A stretch of 64,000 nt of DNA. It comes from Ditylenchus dipsaci (taxonomy: Eukaryota; Nematoda; Chromadorea; Rhabditida; Anguinidae). Each line of letters opens with the position of its first letter. The first letter of the stretch is position 1. Location: positions 49,699-113,698 of the forward strand of contig SADC01000254.1 in NCBI GenBank assembly GCA_004194705.1, written 5' to 3'. The notes beneath the pieces were generated by a model. It was not told the DNA's origin, ran no database searches, and saw only the letters and a list, made by a program, of their open reading frames with translations. The position numbers and the translations under genes were made by a program. Positions 49,201 to 52,384 of this stretch are shown here, one piece after another.

Positions 49201-50269
49201 GCTGGTTGGAAATCCGTCTAATACCAAGAGCCTTTCAATAACTTCATTTAGATATGGTTTAAGAGCTATGAACTCAGTCTCCACCGGTGTATGAAAGTTC
49301 AGGACTGGAGCGTGTAATATGAATGCTCATTCCCGAAATAATGGCAGCTCCACAAATTCGTTCCTGCGTAGGGTGAGACACTTTTTTGCTCCAATCTTCG
49401 ACGTCTTTTGCCGAATATGATTAGATAGTCCAGCTTAGATAGGCTCTACACATATTCTTGAGCCTCCAGTTCTTCAACCGGACAATTTTTCAACCAGTCT
49501 GTTCTTTGATCGAATCGTTCTAGAGACATAGAAAAAAGCAGTTTATTCTTCAACTGACTCATTTTCAACCGAATTGTTGTACTCGTATTTTTCATTAGAC
49601 TAACCCTGTAGAAAAACAGCCAACTAAAGAACATACAGATTGAAGAATAACCCGGTTGAAGAATATGTATAGAGCCGAAGAATTTCGATTCCGCACGTCG
49701 TTTCCGATAAAATTAAGATTTCCGCCATTGAGACAGGCAGGTCTTAGCACAGAAAATTGAAAATCGAAAATTGGGGTTGAAGATAGATGGTGCATTTCGA
49801 CTGTATGGCAATATTGAATGAAATTCGCTGATTTTTTGTCGTCACTTCCCTCCATCATTTTTATTTGTATTTGAATAAATGATAATATTTATGTTTTATG
49901 TCACTTTTTTTTGCCCGGAGTCTCCTCTATCGAATTAAAAAATAATATCTGGTCAAAACACAATAATTTCTACAAGATATAAGCAAATAAAAAAGTTAGA
50001 TAAAACGCGGACCCTGTAAATTGAAGACTAGTTTGAATAAACTGACCTAATAATTCGCCGTCTCCGCCCCTCATAACTTCCCTTTTGAACTGCTGGCCAT
50101 TAGTGTCCTTTAAGGAGTGTAGCTCAGCTCCAGAAGACCTATTCTCAACTGCCATAGCTTGACTAGAACAACAACACAGCACACCAATGGCTAGATGGAG
50201 GGGTAGCAAATATACAGAGCACAACTTCCTCCTTCCCCTCCTCTTGCGTCTTCGGCATGTTGGGTTCAT
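1112..50269 (-). CDS. PAN/Apple-domain secreted matrix-type protein, 20 exons, 3' end outside window
   Basis: Spliced minus-strand gene assembled by eye. In order the exons are 50269-50047, 49304-49131, 49063-48981, 48929-48869, 48800-48554, 48507-48375, 47406-47299, 45236-44632, 26058-25790, 19446-19270, 19212-18978, 18899-18497, 12539-12380, 12333-12167, 11781-11718, 11274-11165, 10869-10700, 3640-3487, 2967-2765 and 1267-1112. Every junction is GT/AG and phases agree throughout, giving 1,301 codons if one missing base in exon 8 is allowed for. Residues 1-40 look like a signal peptide. Residues about 75-900 are Ser/Thr/Pro/Asn-rich and cysteine-poor, with no domain I recognise. Residues about 907-1301 hold three PAN/Apple-like modules. 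PAN modules mediate protein or glycan binding in extracellular proteins such as the ecdysozoan cuticle proteins of the NompA/NOAH class. Assignment to that class is inference, because no ZP domain or other C-terminal module is visible. Junctions of exons 2 and 4 are the weakest. Confidence 0.8.
1406..1523. mobile_element. CCGTATTT-family MITE (GCCCACATG word)
   Basis: Flanked by TA on both sides. Begins CCATATTTCCTCTAATAGGC and ends as a degenerate inverted copy, with internal repeats of GCATGTGG.TTATTAGAG. Lies in the intron upstream of exon 20. Confidence 0.65.
1981..2240. mobile_element. CCGTATTT-family MITE (AATTACCCC word)
   Basis: Perfect terminal inverted repeat CCGTATTTTCTCTAT / ATAGAGAAAATACGG with TA outside both ends. 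The word TAATTACCCC is repeated near both ends. A central ACCCTCAAAAAATCGG segment is shared with other family members. Confidence 0.85.
2765..2967 (-). CDS. exon 19: PAN module 3, first part
   Basis: After TGTTTTCCAG the exon encodes [20 protein letters not shown], then [13 protein letters not shown] and [11 protein letters not shown]. This is the classic PAN pattern of an L-x-G-F/Y core, E-C-x3-C helix and C-x-S-x-x-Y/F strand. Ends in phase 0 at GAG|GTGAGC. Confidence 0.88.
3011..3395. repeat. dispersed repeat (GATAACATCATATTCGTG ... GATGCGCAC family), half copy
   Basis: One arm of the fold-back sequence seen in full at 23205-24045. It runs on into the GGTATGCATG...TGTCTAAGGTATGTGGG segment that recurs at 21280, 23650, 41130, 42690, 52750 and 53690. 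It lies in the intron between exons 18 and 19. Confidence 0.7.
3487..3640 (-). CDS. exon 18: rest of PAN module 2
   Basis: After TATCGTAG it reads [20 protein letters not shown] and later HNHYEKGC, giving the remaining cysteines of a PAN module. The upstream intron is 7 kb and carries the nested elements at 4077-6190, 6594-8194, 8412-8672, 8888-9808 and 9910-10650. Confidence 0.8.
3667..4033. mobile_element. hairpin MITE
   Basis: Left TGAAAACACTCCTCAA and right TTGAGGAGTGTTTTCA are inverted, and the complementarity extends through AACTCGTTGTTCTTGC and its partner. No coding capacity. Confidence 0.6.
5043..6056. mobile_element. Tc1/mariner-like non-autonomous element
   Basis: TA on both sides and terminal inverted repeats starting CAGGGTGTC and ending GACACCCTG, with diverged homology further in. 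No transposase remains. Its ends resemble those of the mariner remnant at 46427-47190. Confidence 0.75.
5328..5724. mobile_element. fold-back MITE with 8-bp TSD, nested
   Basis: Target-site duplication CTGGTTTG at 5320-5327 and 5725-5732. Terminal inverted repeats GGAGMGGCGAAAATTGCGCG; most of the element is complementary. hAT-like TSD size. Confidence 0.85.
6430..8390. mobile_element. older inverted-repeat element interrupted by 6594-8194
   Basis: Outside the tandem-ended element the flanks are inverted repeats of one another (TTTTTAGACAAC, GAAATTTCCGCTATTTTGACA and partners). The 6594-8194 insertion therefore landed in a pre-existing hairpin MITE. Outer ends are approximate. Confidence 0.55.
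6594..8194. mobile_element. tandem-ended element, word GAATTGATCAACAC
   Basis: TSD GTGTTTTT at 6586-6593 and 8195-8202. Outermost bases are GGGCG and CGCCC. Each end is an array of about nine copies of (C)CGAATTGATCAACA, in inverted orientation at the other end. Just inside each array is a tRNA-like segment with GGTTCGAATCC (6759 on +, 8033-8043 on -). The element is 1,601 bp and non-coding. Confidence 0.88.
8412..8672. mobile_element. hAT-like MITE, word CCCGCAAA
   Basis: TSD CTATTCAC at 8404-8411 and 8673-8680. Ends TAGTGTTGGGG and CCCCAACATTA are typical hAT termini. The interior is almost entirely degenerate repeats of AACCCGCCCCGCAAACCCG. Confidence 0.9.
8888..9808. mobile_element. CACGGCGTGTC element, 4-bp TSD, copy 1
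   Basis: TSD AATG at 8884-8887 and 9809-9812. Inverted ends CACGGCGTGTCAAACACG and CGTGTTTGACACGCCGTG. The 921-bp interior has a tRNA-like B box on the minus strand near 9553-9563. CAC ends with a 4-bp TSD suggest the CMC/Chapaev-like group, tentatively. Confidence 0.85.
9910..10650. mobile_element. hAT-like tandem-ended MITE, word TGGAATGGAATTNAAATTCCA
   Basis: TSD GTAAACAC at 9902-9909 and 10651-10658. Ends CAGTGTTTTC / GAAAACACTG match hAT termini. The left half is an array of ATGGAATGGAATTC words, the right end a short inverted array, and a tRNA-like TTCGAACCC lies near 10541. Confidence 0.9.
10700..10869 (-). CDS. exon 17: linker and start of PAN module 2
   Basis: Asn/Ser-rich sequence (several N-x-S/T sequons, e.g. 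NATLNGSSN) leading to [14 protein letters not shown], the E-C-x3-C signature of a PAN helix. It ends at a consensus GTGAGT donor. Acceptor could be at 10869 (phase-consistent) or 10855; I prefer the former. Confidence 0.72.
10939..11093. mobile_element. CCGTATTT-family MITE (AATCC word)
   Basis: Flanked by TA. Ends CGGTATTCTCTCTAATAA and AGAGAATACGG. Central CTTGAAATTGTCAATTAAAA segment shared with the copy at 17084 and others. Lies between exons 16 and 17. Confidence 0.75.
11165..11274 (-). CDS. exon 16, Ser-rich linker
   Basis: Begins after TTTATTCAG with [20 protein letters not shown] and continues Ser-rich to an AAAG|GTAAAT donor. Cysteine-free spacer between PAN modules 1 and 2. Confidence 0.72.
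11718..11781 (-). CDS. exon 15, short linker
   Basis: A 64-bp exon between TTTTTTAG and CTAG|GTAACT encoding an Ala/Pro/Val-rich linker ([13 protein letters not shown]). It was found because both phases are exactly those required by exons 14 and 16. Short, so individually less certain. Confidence 0.62.
12167..12333 (-). CDS. exon 14: second half of PAN module 1
   Basis: Joined in phase to exon 13. It supplies the remaining cysteines ([20 protein letters not shown]) and a closing TISQCW, as in the C-terminal half of PAN modules. Donor is CAAG|GTTAGA. Residues are about 960-1015 of the assembled protein. Confidence 0.75.
12380..12539 (-). CDS. exon 13: first half of PAN module 1
   Basis: After an AAATGTAG acceptor the sequence reads [16 protein letters not shown], then ACFKRVRNC and [10 protein letters not shown]. 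The CF..R...C and EQC...C spacing is the N-terminal half of a PAN/Apple module. It ends CA|GTTAGT in phase 2. Confidence 0.75.
12575..12860. repeat. CACCAAAAAG array and ACGGCAAAA inverted arrays
   Basis: Five or so degenerate CACCAAAAAG(A) words at 12575-12690. They are followed by AACGGCAAAA words at 12710-12800 and the inverted TTTTGCCGTTTT words at 12815-12855. Probably a tandem-ended element, but the ends are not defined. Immediately upstream (minus sense) of exon 13. Confidence 0.55.
12918..13734 (+). pseudogene. hAT transposase C-terminal remnant, interrupted by a MITE
   Basis: The C-terminal part reads [31 protein letters not shown] and [14 protein letters not shown], the hAT dimerisation-domain signature. 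It ends at a stop at 13734 with AATAAA at 13769. Upstream segments 12918-13075 and 13239-13327 ([19 protein letters not shown]) look like the same gene but are split by a 154-bp MITE. The N-terminal BED zinc finger and the DDE catalytic residues are not visible, so it is a dead fragment. Confidence 0.8.
13085..13238. mobile_element. palindromic MITE with 9-bp TSD inside the hAT remnant
   Basis: TSD ACTGCTTTG at 13076-13084 and 13239-13247. Ends GGCAACCGGACATTTAGCAT and inverted partner; nearly the whole 154 bp is a palindrome. The 9-bp TSD suggests a Mutator-like mobiliser. Confidence 0.88.
15085..15247 (+). mobile_element. LTR of a Gypsy-type retrotransposon
   Basis: Starts TGTGTACTG and ends ACAACA (TG...CA). 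It has a TATA box (AGTATATAAGG, about 15137) and is followed directly by TTGGCGCAGTCG, a plausible primer-binding site. It aligns with the solo LTR at 57264-57464 on the other strand. Confidence 0.72.
15262..15800 (+). pseudogene. retrotransposon gag fragment, frameshifted
   Basis: The ATG 14 bp after the putative primer-binding site opens a Gln-rich coil ([16 protein letters not shown]) then [16 protein letters not shown], as in nematode Gypsy/Ty3 Gag. The frame stops at 15598-15600, but homologous sequence continues in other frames to about 15800 ([28 protein letters not shown]). No nucleocapsid, protease or polymerase follows, so the copy is truncated and inactive. Confidence 0.78.
15900..16322 (+). 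pseudogene. second hAT transposase C-terminus, two exons, premature stop
   Basis: Exon to 16068 ([16 protein letters not shown]), intron 16069-16122, then [17 protein letters not shown] and [10 protein letters not shown], the hAT dimerisation signature. A TAA at 16252-16254 interrupts; homology resumes directly after it ([18 protein letters not shown]) to a stop at 16322. Different subfamily from the 13-kb remnant. Confidence 0.82.
16430..16560. repeat. ATATCGTT short-word array
   Basis: Degenerate ATATCGTATCGTT repeats in mixed orientation. Looks like a small tandem-word element similar in style to those at 130-260, with no clean target-site duplication found. Confidence 0.5.
17084..17248. 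mobile_element. CCGTATTT-family MITE (CAGCCCC/GCTAAATT word)
   Basis: TA flanks; CCGTAGTTCCTCTAATT and GGAAATACGG ends. The central segment (ATCTTGATATTGTGAATC) matches other family members. It abuts the next copy, with only TATA between them. Confidence 0.8.
17253..17499. mobile_element. CCGTATTT-family MITE (AGCTCCCC word)
   Basis: TA flanks; ends CCGTATTTCCTCTAATAG and the inverted CTATTAGAGGTATTACGG. Interior words AGTTATTAGAGC and GAGTTATTTTTTGGATGCCC. Adjacent to 17084-17248, sharing the TATA spacer. Confidence 0.8.
17740..18265. mobile_element. CAGCCGGCTGAG word element
   Basis: Dense repeats of CCTCAGCCGGCTGAGG and relatives at both sides of a unique core. The right end GGACACCACCCTG is a hAT-like terminus. 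The left terminus is unclear. It carries a nested MITE at 17860-17973. Confidence 0.6.
17860..17973. mobile_element. CATAGGCGTACCC palindromic MITE
   Basis: TSD ACTGAACA at 17852-17859 and 17974-17981. Ends CATAGGCGTACCCAGG and CCTGGGTACGCCTATG, with poly(G) runs inside. 114 bp, hAT-like. Confidence 0.9.
18497..18899 (-). CDS. exon 12
   Basis: A 403-bp open exon between an AAATTCCAG acceptor and a consensus GTAAGT donor. The product is Ser/Thr/Pro/Asn-rich with [18 protein letters not shown] in the middle and [12 protein letters not shown] at the end. It ends in phase 1, matching exon 13 after a 6-kb intron. Confidence 0.8.
18978..19212 (-). CDS. exon 11
   Basis: Phase-compatible with exons 10 and 12. 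It encodes a Gly/Ser/Ala-containing segment with [13 protein letters not shown] near the start and a phenylalanine run ([12 protein letters not shown]) near the end. The donor is AAG|GTTGGG. No cysteines. Confidence 0.72.
19270..19446 (-). CDS. exon 10
   Basis: Begins after CTTCTACAG in the phase left by exon 9. It reads [19 protein letters not shown] and includes a His/Gly-rich [12 protein letters not shown]. It ends at AG|GTTAGT. The intron to exon 11 is only 57 nt and carries no in-frame stop, so retention would also be readable. Confidence 0.75.
19861..21272. mobile_element. CCGTATTT-family element, long form (AATAAACGCCCC word)
   Basis: TA flanks; CCGTATTTTCTCTAATAAAC and its inverted end. 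The word AATAAACGCCCC is repeated about five times at the left and four at the right. The 1.1-kb interior contains a nested 182-bp MITE and a tRNA-like GGAATCGAACC at 21086. Much longer than other family members. Confidence 0.82.
20220..20401. mobile_element. CAGTCGACGCT palindromic MITE, TA target
   Basis: TA on both sides; inverted ends CAGTCGACGCTAGATTTAAG and CTTAAATCGAGCGTCGACTG. Interior words TATCGAGCGTCCTT. Tc1/mariner-like. Related ends occur at 33176. Confidence 0.85.
22573..25592. mobile_element. 3.0-kb tandem-ended element, word TTTGCCGCAAAAATAC
   Basis: Near-perfect TSD ATAAAACA / ATAAAAAA at 22565-22572 and 25593-25600. Ends GGGCAAACCTTTTTCTTGCCG and its inverse. Arrays of TTACTTTTTTCTGCCGCA words sit at both ends, with a further GCGGTAAGAAAAAAGTATT array at 24375-24515. 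It contains the fold-back 23205-24045 and an inverted pair of tRNA-like segments (24547 and about 25205). Confidence 0.8.
23205..24045. mobile_element. fold-back element with long arms
   Basis: About 260-bp outer arms (GATAACATCATATTCGTGTT, GGCTGTATTGGGAGG) are inverted around a centre made of the GCATATAGAG...GCGCGCATCTC and GATGCGCACACCCACAT segments. The half copy at 3011-3395 has the same order. Confidence 0.75.
25790..26058 (-). CDS. exon 9
   Basis: After a TATATTTGCAG acceptor it encodes [10 protein letters not shown] followed by a Ser/Thr/Pro-rich run and a Gln/Glu/Tyr-rich tail, ending at a consensus GTGAGT donor in phase 2. It stands alone between an 18.6-kb intron and a 6.3-kb intron, both full of transposons. 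Confidence 0.78.
26438..27242. mobile_element. inverted-repeat MITE, GTATTTAATTTTGCCCC ends
   Basis: TSD TTGACATC at 26430-26437 and 27243-27250. Ends carry GTATTTAATTTTGCCCC. Word CCCCTAATT is repeated next to the left end, and an inner hairpin (26545-26790, GTGTAGCCCAGGATCTCAGC) fills the centre. Confidence 0.78.
27303..29359. mobile_element. CACGGCGTGTC element, copy 2, interrupted by a hAT MITE
   Basis: TSD ACTC at 27299-27302 and 29360-29363. Same termini as 8888-9808 but inverted. Removing the nested 28076-29234 element and its duplicated 8 bp leaves about 890 bp, close to the 921 bp of copy 1. A B box GGTTCAAATCC lies at 27545. Confidence 0.88.
28076..29234. mobile_element. hAT-like tandem-ended element, word GTCGAAAATTTCGACCGGTC
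   Basis: TSD TAACTAAC at 28068-28075 and 29235-29242. Ends TAGGGTTGTCGAC and its inverse. Arrays of 35-40 bp GGTCGAAAGTCGAAAATT words at both ends, each word itself palindromic. Unique core of about 650 bp. Nested in 27303-29359. Confidence 0.92.
29815..30600 (+). CDS. skp1: SKP1-like SCF ubiquitin-ligase adaptor, five exons
   Basis: Exons 29815-29917, 30031-30202, 30255-30312, 30380-30520 and 30568-30600 join in phase to a 168-residue protein (human SKP1 is 163). The N-terminal BTB/POZ-like fold ([16 protein letters not shown]) is followed by the hallmark [14 protein letters not shown]. Then comes the F-box-binding Skp1 C-terminal region: [30 protein letters not shown], and a final [11 protein letters not shown]1 bridges cullin-1 and F-box proteins in SCF E3 ligases. 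The family is known to be multi-copy in nematodes; which paralogue this is cannot be said. The gene lies antisense inside the largest intron of the PAN gene. The start was chosen because MIKIQ aligns with the family start. A TTTTAG just upstream could be a trans-splice or 5' UTR acceptor. Confidence 0.93.
30675..30680 (+). terminator. AATAAA polyadenylation signal of the SKP1-like gene
   Basis: Canonical hexamer 75 bp after the stop codon in the expected strand. It is also present in the downstream tandem copy. Confidence 0.55.
30770..31345. mobile_element. long-arm hairpin MITE (twin at about 35780-36355)
   Basis: Two arms of about 270 bp (GACATTACTTTTGCAATTTC, AACGTTCGAATTTTCGCTTA, TCCTGGTCAATACTTGTGCA) are inverted with a very short loop. 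Close arm identity suggests a young or hairpin-forming element. It overlaps the 3' UTR region of the SKP1-like gene. Confidence 0.75.
31707..33883. mobile_element. TAACCC-ended element, copy in first 5-kb unit
   Basis: Inverted ends TAACCCTTTTCTGCC and GGCAGAAATGGGTTA, with TSD AACT (31703-31706, 33884-33887). It contains the nested hAT element 32256-33043 and a CAGTCGACGCTCTCC segment at 33178. Related to 4077-6190; the twin is 36712-38881. Confidence 0.72.
32256..33043. mobile_element. hAT-like tandem-ended MITE, word AATCGAAATTTTCGATT
   Basis: TSD GTTGTTAG at 32248-32255 and 33044-33051. Ends TAGGGTTGTCGA, identical to the 28076 element, but the array word is different (AATCGAATCGATAATCGAAA). 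Confidence 0.92.
34085..34352 (-). other. open, coding-like minus-strand segment (twin at 39082-39349)
   Basis: An 89-codon frame with coding-like composition ([27 protein letters not shown]) lies in the 18.6-kb intron of the PAN gene, in its sense strand. It could be another exon, but its acceptor (ACAATAG) gives a phase that does not match exons 8 and 9 on its own. Unassigned. Confidence 0.3.
34507..35548. mobile_element. CATCGACC-word element, truncated by the duplication breakpoint
   Basis: Left end TTGGTTACACTCCTTGG with a GTCGACGTG stretch. Right part has words ACATCGACTATGTCGATG and ACATCGACCGCAACC. An inner palindrome at 35302-35432 (GGTTCTACTGCAGAGYCCGT) contains CAGGGGGACCAAG. The intact twin continues to about 40591. 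Confidence 0.65.
35575..35607 (+). pseudogene. orphan duplicate of the last SKP1 exon
   Basis: Exact repeat of the terminal exon ([10 protein letters not shown] and stop) with its upstream polypyrimidine and AG, lying at the start of the second 5-kb copy. The first four exons are not duplicated. It could serve as an alternative terminal exon only by skipping the first copy. Confidence 0.85.
36712..38881. mobile_element. TAACCC-ended element, copy in second 5-kb unit
   Basis: Twin of 31707-33883 created by the tandem duplication, differing by short indels. Confidence 0.72.
37256..38042. mobile_element. duplicate of the 32256 hAT-like MITE
   Basis: Same ends and same TSD GTTGTTAG (37248-37255, 38043-38050). 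Because the TSD and flanks are identical, it was copied as part of the 5-kb duplication, not inserted independently. Confidence 0.92.
39504..40591. mobile_element. CATCGACC-word element, complete copy
   Basis: As 34507-35548, but includes the genuine right end (GCAGTGTGACCAAA), the inverted match of the left TTGGTTACACT end. Confidence 0.65.
40795..40890. repeat. GCGACGAAATT array
   Basis: Five copies of (G)CGACGAAATT with variable spacers. A short related inverted piece is at about 62620-62650 (AATTTCGTCGCGACC). Possibly one end of a tandem-ended element. Confidence 0.5.
41873..42246. mobile_element. tandem-ended MITE, word CAAATTGGGCCAATT
   Basis: TSD TTTTTGCC at 41865-41872 and 42247-42254. 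Outer ends GGGCAGGAAAAGAATGGGCC and a close inverse. Nearly all of it is repeats of AATTGGGCCATTTCA, direct on the left and inverted on the right. Confidence 0.9.
43562..43716. repeat. hairpin with GGCTTAGGCAAGGGTAGGCC arms
   Basis: Inverted 60-bp arms (AGGCAAGGGTAGGCCAGCGT) around a short AT-rich loop. Diverged single arms occur at about 44240, 46255 and 51380. Confidence 0.6.
44133..44383. mobile_element. ACGACCGGGTAC-ended MITE
   Basis: Inverted ends built of ACGACCGGGTACACATTATG and two further CCGGGTAC words. Flanks share a TGGGGAGCT motif offset by a few bases, so the target-site duplication is uncertain. Contains a TTGCCTTGGTCCCCCTG segment. Confidence 0.65.
44632..45236 (-). CDS. exon 8, Ser/Thr-rich, carries a 1-nt frameshift
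   Basis: Large exon after a TATTTCAG acceptor, ending CAG|GTGGGG. It opens with a Pro-rich [11 protein letters not shown] and continues as a long Ser/Thr-rich, possibly O-glycosylated stretch. Its length is 605 bp. Both ends are phase 0, and the two halves are open in different frames that meet near 44897, at a G run just downstream of TKKTLHSS. One missing base there makes 606 bp and restores agreement. This is either a sequencing or assembly error or a genuine lesion. Confidence 0.78.
45237..46426. other. intron 7 remainder, no feature recognised
   Basis: AT-rich, no open frame of note and no inverted pair that I could bound. Contains one CATGTTAGGACGGGTTTAAA stretch related to the 43562 hairpin arms. 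Confidence 0.5.
46427..47190 (+). mobile_element. deleted Tc1/mariner-type transposon
   Basis: TA at 46425-46426 and 47191-47192, with inverted repeats of about 130 bp beginning CAGGGTGTAGCAAG. Between them is a remnant transposase. At 764 bp it is shorter than a full element. It sits between exons 7 and 8 of the PAN gene. Confidence 0.9.
46640..47051 (+). pseudogene. Tc1/mariner (DDE_3) transposase remnant
   Basis: Reads [20 protein letters not shown], then [20 protein letters not shown] with the first catalytic Asp in CDEAHF, then [10 protein letters not shown]. It jumps directly to a C-terminal piece ([16 protein letters not shown]). The region with the second and third catalytic acids is deleted, so it is inactive. 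Confidence 0.85.
47299..47406 (-). CDS. exon 7
   Basis: A 36-codon phase 0-0 exon between a TTTTACAG acceptor and a CAG|GTACTT donor. It reads [20 protein letters not shown] at the start and ends NFDEIYQ. It lies just left of the deleted mariner element at 46427-47190. Confidence 0.75.
48375..48507 (-). CDS. exon 6
   Basis: Follows a TATTTTCAG acceptor and encodes an acidic-then-basic, Ser-rich segment ([17 protein letters not shown]). I place the donor at GTG|GTCAGT because this gives phase 0, as the next exon needs. If that donor is not used, the frame reaches a TGA at 48345-48347, which would be an alternative C-terminus. Confidence 0.65.
48554..48800 (-). CDS. exon 5
   Basis: Begins after GTGTTTAG and reads [20 protein letters not shown]. 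It ends with [10 protein letters not shown] at an AG|GTATAG donor. It is uninterrupted for 247 bp and moderately charged, with no cysteine. Function not recognised. Confidence 0.75.
48869..48929 (-). CDS. exon 4
   Basis: A 61-bp exon encoding a stretch ending in [13 protein letters not shown]. The acceptor (GGCGAAG) is poor but the donor AAAAG|GTAGGA is good, and the phase is the one required by exon 5. A slightly different acceptor cannot be excluded. Confidence 0.6.
48981..49063 (-). CDS. exon 3
   Basis: Bounded by a GTTTAG acceptor and a strong AAG|GTACGT donor. It encodes a short segment including [16 protein letters not shown]. Phase joins cleanly to exon 2 and exon 4. Confidence 0.7.
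49131..49304 (-). CDS. exon 2
   Basis: Starts after a CTCCAG acceptor and reads [18 protein letters not shown] near its start. It contains one Arg/Lys-rich patch ([13 protein letters not shown]). The donor (AGCA|GTGTTT) is weak, but phases 1 in and 1 out fit both neighbours exactly. No domain recognised. Confidence 0.6.
49455..49680. repeat. TTCTTCAACCGG word repeats
   Basis: Degenerate TTCTTCAACCG/TTTTCAACC words at the left and GGTTGAAGAATA words at the right, in inverted orientation, in the intron between exons 1 and 2. Likely a small tandem-ended element; ends not fixed. Confidence 0.5.
50047..50269 (-). CDS. exon 1: start codon and signal peptide
   Basis: An ATG at 50269 opens a basic N-terminus ([15 protein letters not shown]) followed by a hydrophobic stretch ([16 protein letters not shown]) and a likely cleavage region around SSQAMA. 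The mature start is polar. The exon ends in phase 1 at a GTCAGT donor. It looks like the first coding exon of a secreted or membrane protein, with 5' untranslated exons not identified. Confidence 0.72.
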
Positions 50270-50504
50270 GAGCTGTTGTACTAATTGGGACTGCTTTATT
50301 AATTAAGGCACTTGACAGCTGGCTCAATAAACATATTGAATATGGACTAGATTACTAGAAGTGTCTGGAAAAAAATTGCTATCTGAATAATAAATTTTAG
50401 TAGTTGGAAGTAAGGCCAATTGGCCACAAAAAACAGTTAGCAACGGTTTTTTAAAATGTTTTAGAGCTTCAAACACTATTTTATTTACATAGACGCATGT
50501 GAAC

Positions 50505-50828
50505 AGGATTGTTCAAGCGCCGGGCTAAGCGCCGGGTAGTAGAAATGAAAATAGAGCTATAAATCGTTCTAATCGAATTTTTTTCAAGCAATGTCATACA
50601 TAGAAAAAAAGCTAGTTAAATTCTGATCTGATGAGATGTGGGTCAAAACAAGCGTTTGATTTTAGAAAAATTGAGTAAAAGTACTTTGAACATGCCCGGC
50701 GCTTAATTTTTCATTTTCAGCCCGAAAATTAAGCGCCGGGCATGTTCAAAGTACTTTTGAGTAGAACGATTTATAGCTCTATTTTCATCTCTACTACCCG
50801 GCGCTTAGCCAGGCGCTTGAACAATCCT
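50505..50828. mobile_element. hairpin MITE with 10-bp TSD
   Basis: TSD GCATGTGAAC at 50495-50504 and 50829-50838. Ends AGGATTGTTCAAGCGCC; words CCGGCGCTTA occur four times. Long TSD suggests a Mutator-like mobiliser. Lies just upstream of exon 1 of the PAN gene. Confidence 0.88.
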
Positions 50829-51066
50829 GCATGTGAACCAGCACACGTTACGACGATTCTTCAAATGCCGTAGGTGTTGGGAAATATTTTGAAAGACAAA
50901 ACACGGGAAAAAATTATTTTGAAATACGAATTTGTTGAGTTCTCTCCCGTCATACGTAATTATAAAAATCCAGCTGACAGCACCGGTGGCTCAAGAAGAG
51001 CATGCTTTTCAACAATATAAAAGAGAATAAGTCACCTTTTCTAATTATTAAACAGGTTTGGGCACA

Positions 51067-51267
51067 CCGTACTTATTCTAATAGCTATAAAGATGAAGAG
51101 AACGGCCACGAACTGAAAGGGGCATACCCGCGCTAATAAGAGGTTGTGCCTGGGAATCGAAAAAATAACCTAAAAGTTTCCAATAACACAACAGTCTCTA
51201 ATAACTCGACACAATAGAATGTGATTCGAAAATAACTTGACATGTAAAGCTATTAGGATGAATACGG
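51067..51267. mobile_element. CCGTATTT-family MITE, diverged
   Basis: Ends CCGTACTTATTCTAATAGCT and AGCTATTAGGATGAATACGG. The TA survives on the right only. Confidence 0.65.
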
Positions 51268-51585
51268 TAGTCTAATTTCGTTAAACCATCAGGCATAGAG
51301 ATGCCTTCCATTTTCTCTTATTTTTTGAATCCGCACTTTTTTAAATTTTAATTTTTTAAACTATTCCATGTTTCGAAGCTTAAGCCCAGACTCGGCCAGC
51401 GCGTGTTGGGAGCGGCTTTAAAATCTTTTTCGAAAACAACGAAAAATTCAAAAATGCTCGAAACCAAAAAATGGGTGAAATAGAAACACCAAACCATCAC
51501 CTTCACGTTCAGACAGACCAGTTACTCTAACCACTGCTAATTTTCCTCTAAATTAGGCTGAAGATAACAAACAAGGGTTCTTTTT

Positions 51586-51667
51586 GGTTATCGGGAATAC
51601 CCGATTCTTACGCATAAATTGTCTTGGCATAATTGTCTTGCGTAAGAATCGGGTATTCCCGATAACC
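51586..51667. repeat. near-perfect palindrome
   Basis: GGTTATCGGGAATACCCGAT and its exact inverse around a 20-bp loop, followed by no coding sequence. Small MITE or strong hairpin. Confidence 0.7.
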
Positions 51668-51984
51668 ATTAAGAGCCCAAACAAGTCAGTAAAACCAGCA
51701 TGTAGGCAAATCTACGTCCAGCTGCTCTTCCGCCAAAAATAAAGGAACTTTTCTAAATCCCACATAAATATTCCTAGCCGTCAAAATATTTTAACCTCTA
51801 GTAAAATCATACTAAACAAACAGGGGGGGGGCAATTAAATGTCCGATTAAATTAGGCTGAAGATGAGTGACAAAAAGGGGGTCTTTGAAAAAAGGAAGCT
51901 GTCACACAGTTGATTTAACCCCAATCCATAAGAGTCATTTTTGAGTAATGATCTTCTTCTTATCCACCCCAATTTCGATATGGA

Positions 51985-52304
51985 AAAGGAGGGAAATAAC
52001 AAAAAGATGCGCTTTTCTCAGCCAGAAGGTTAAGGATCAATGCCTCCTCTTCCTCCGAGAATAATACCCTATGTTCTCCTTCTTTTCTTTGTGTTACTTT
52101 TTTGATGGTAGAAAGGGTGGATTCAGGAGCATCAAAAACAACAATGGTTGATGTGCCCTCAATCAAAGTCGTCTTGGTTGTGACTTGCGAGTTAAGGAGA
52201 TAAAACACGACAATATGTTTTGGAAATGTAGCAAAATGGTTATTCTTAGAGGTTGGTAGAGTGTAGCACAAGAATGAAACGATAGATTTGACTTTGACCA
52301 TTTT
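51985..52304 (-). other. exon-like open frame, unassigned
   Basis: Follows a TTTATTTGCAG acceptor and begins MVKVKSIVSFLCYTLPTSKN; 113 codons are open to a TAA at 51959. Composition is coding-like with a Thr-rich middle and acidic tail (SEEEEALILNLLAEK). No family recognised. It may be part of another gene or a transposon. Confidence 0.35.
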
Positions 52305-52384
52305 CTGCAAATAAAGATATGTAGTTGGCGCGTAACAACCCTAATTATGTTAGTAAAGTTTTTTAATTATTATTTTTGCGTGTA

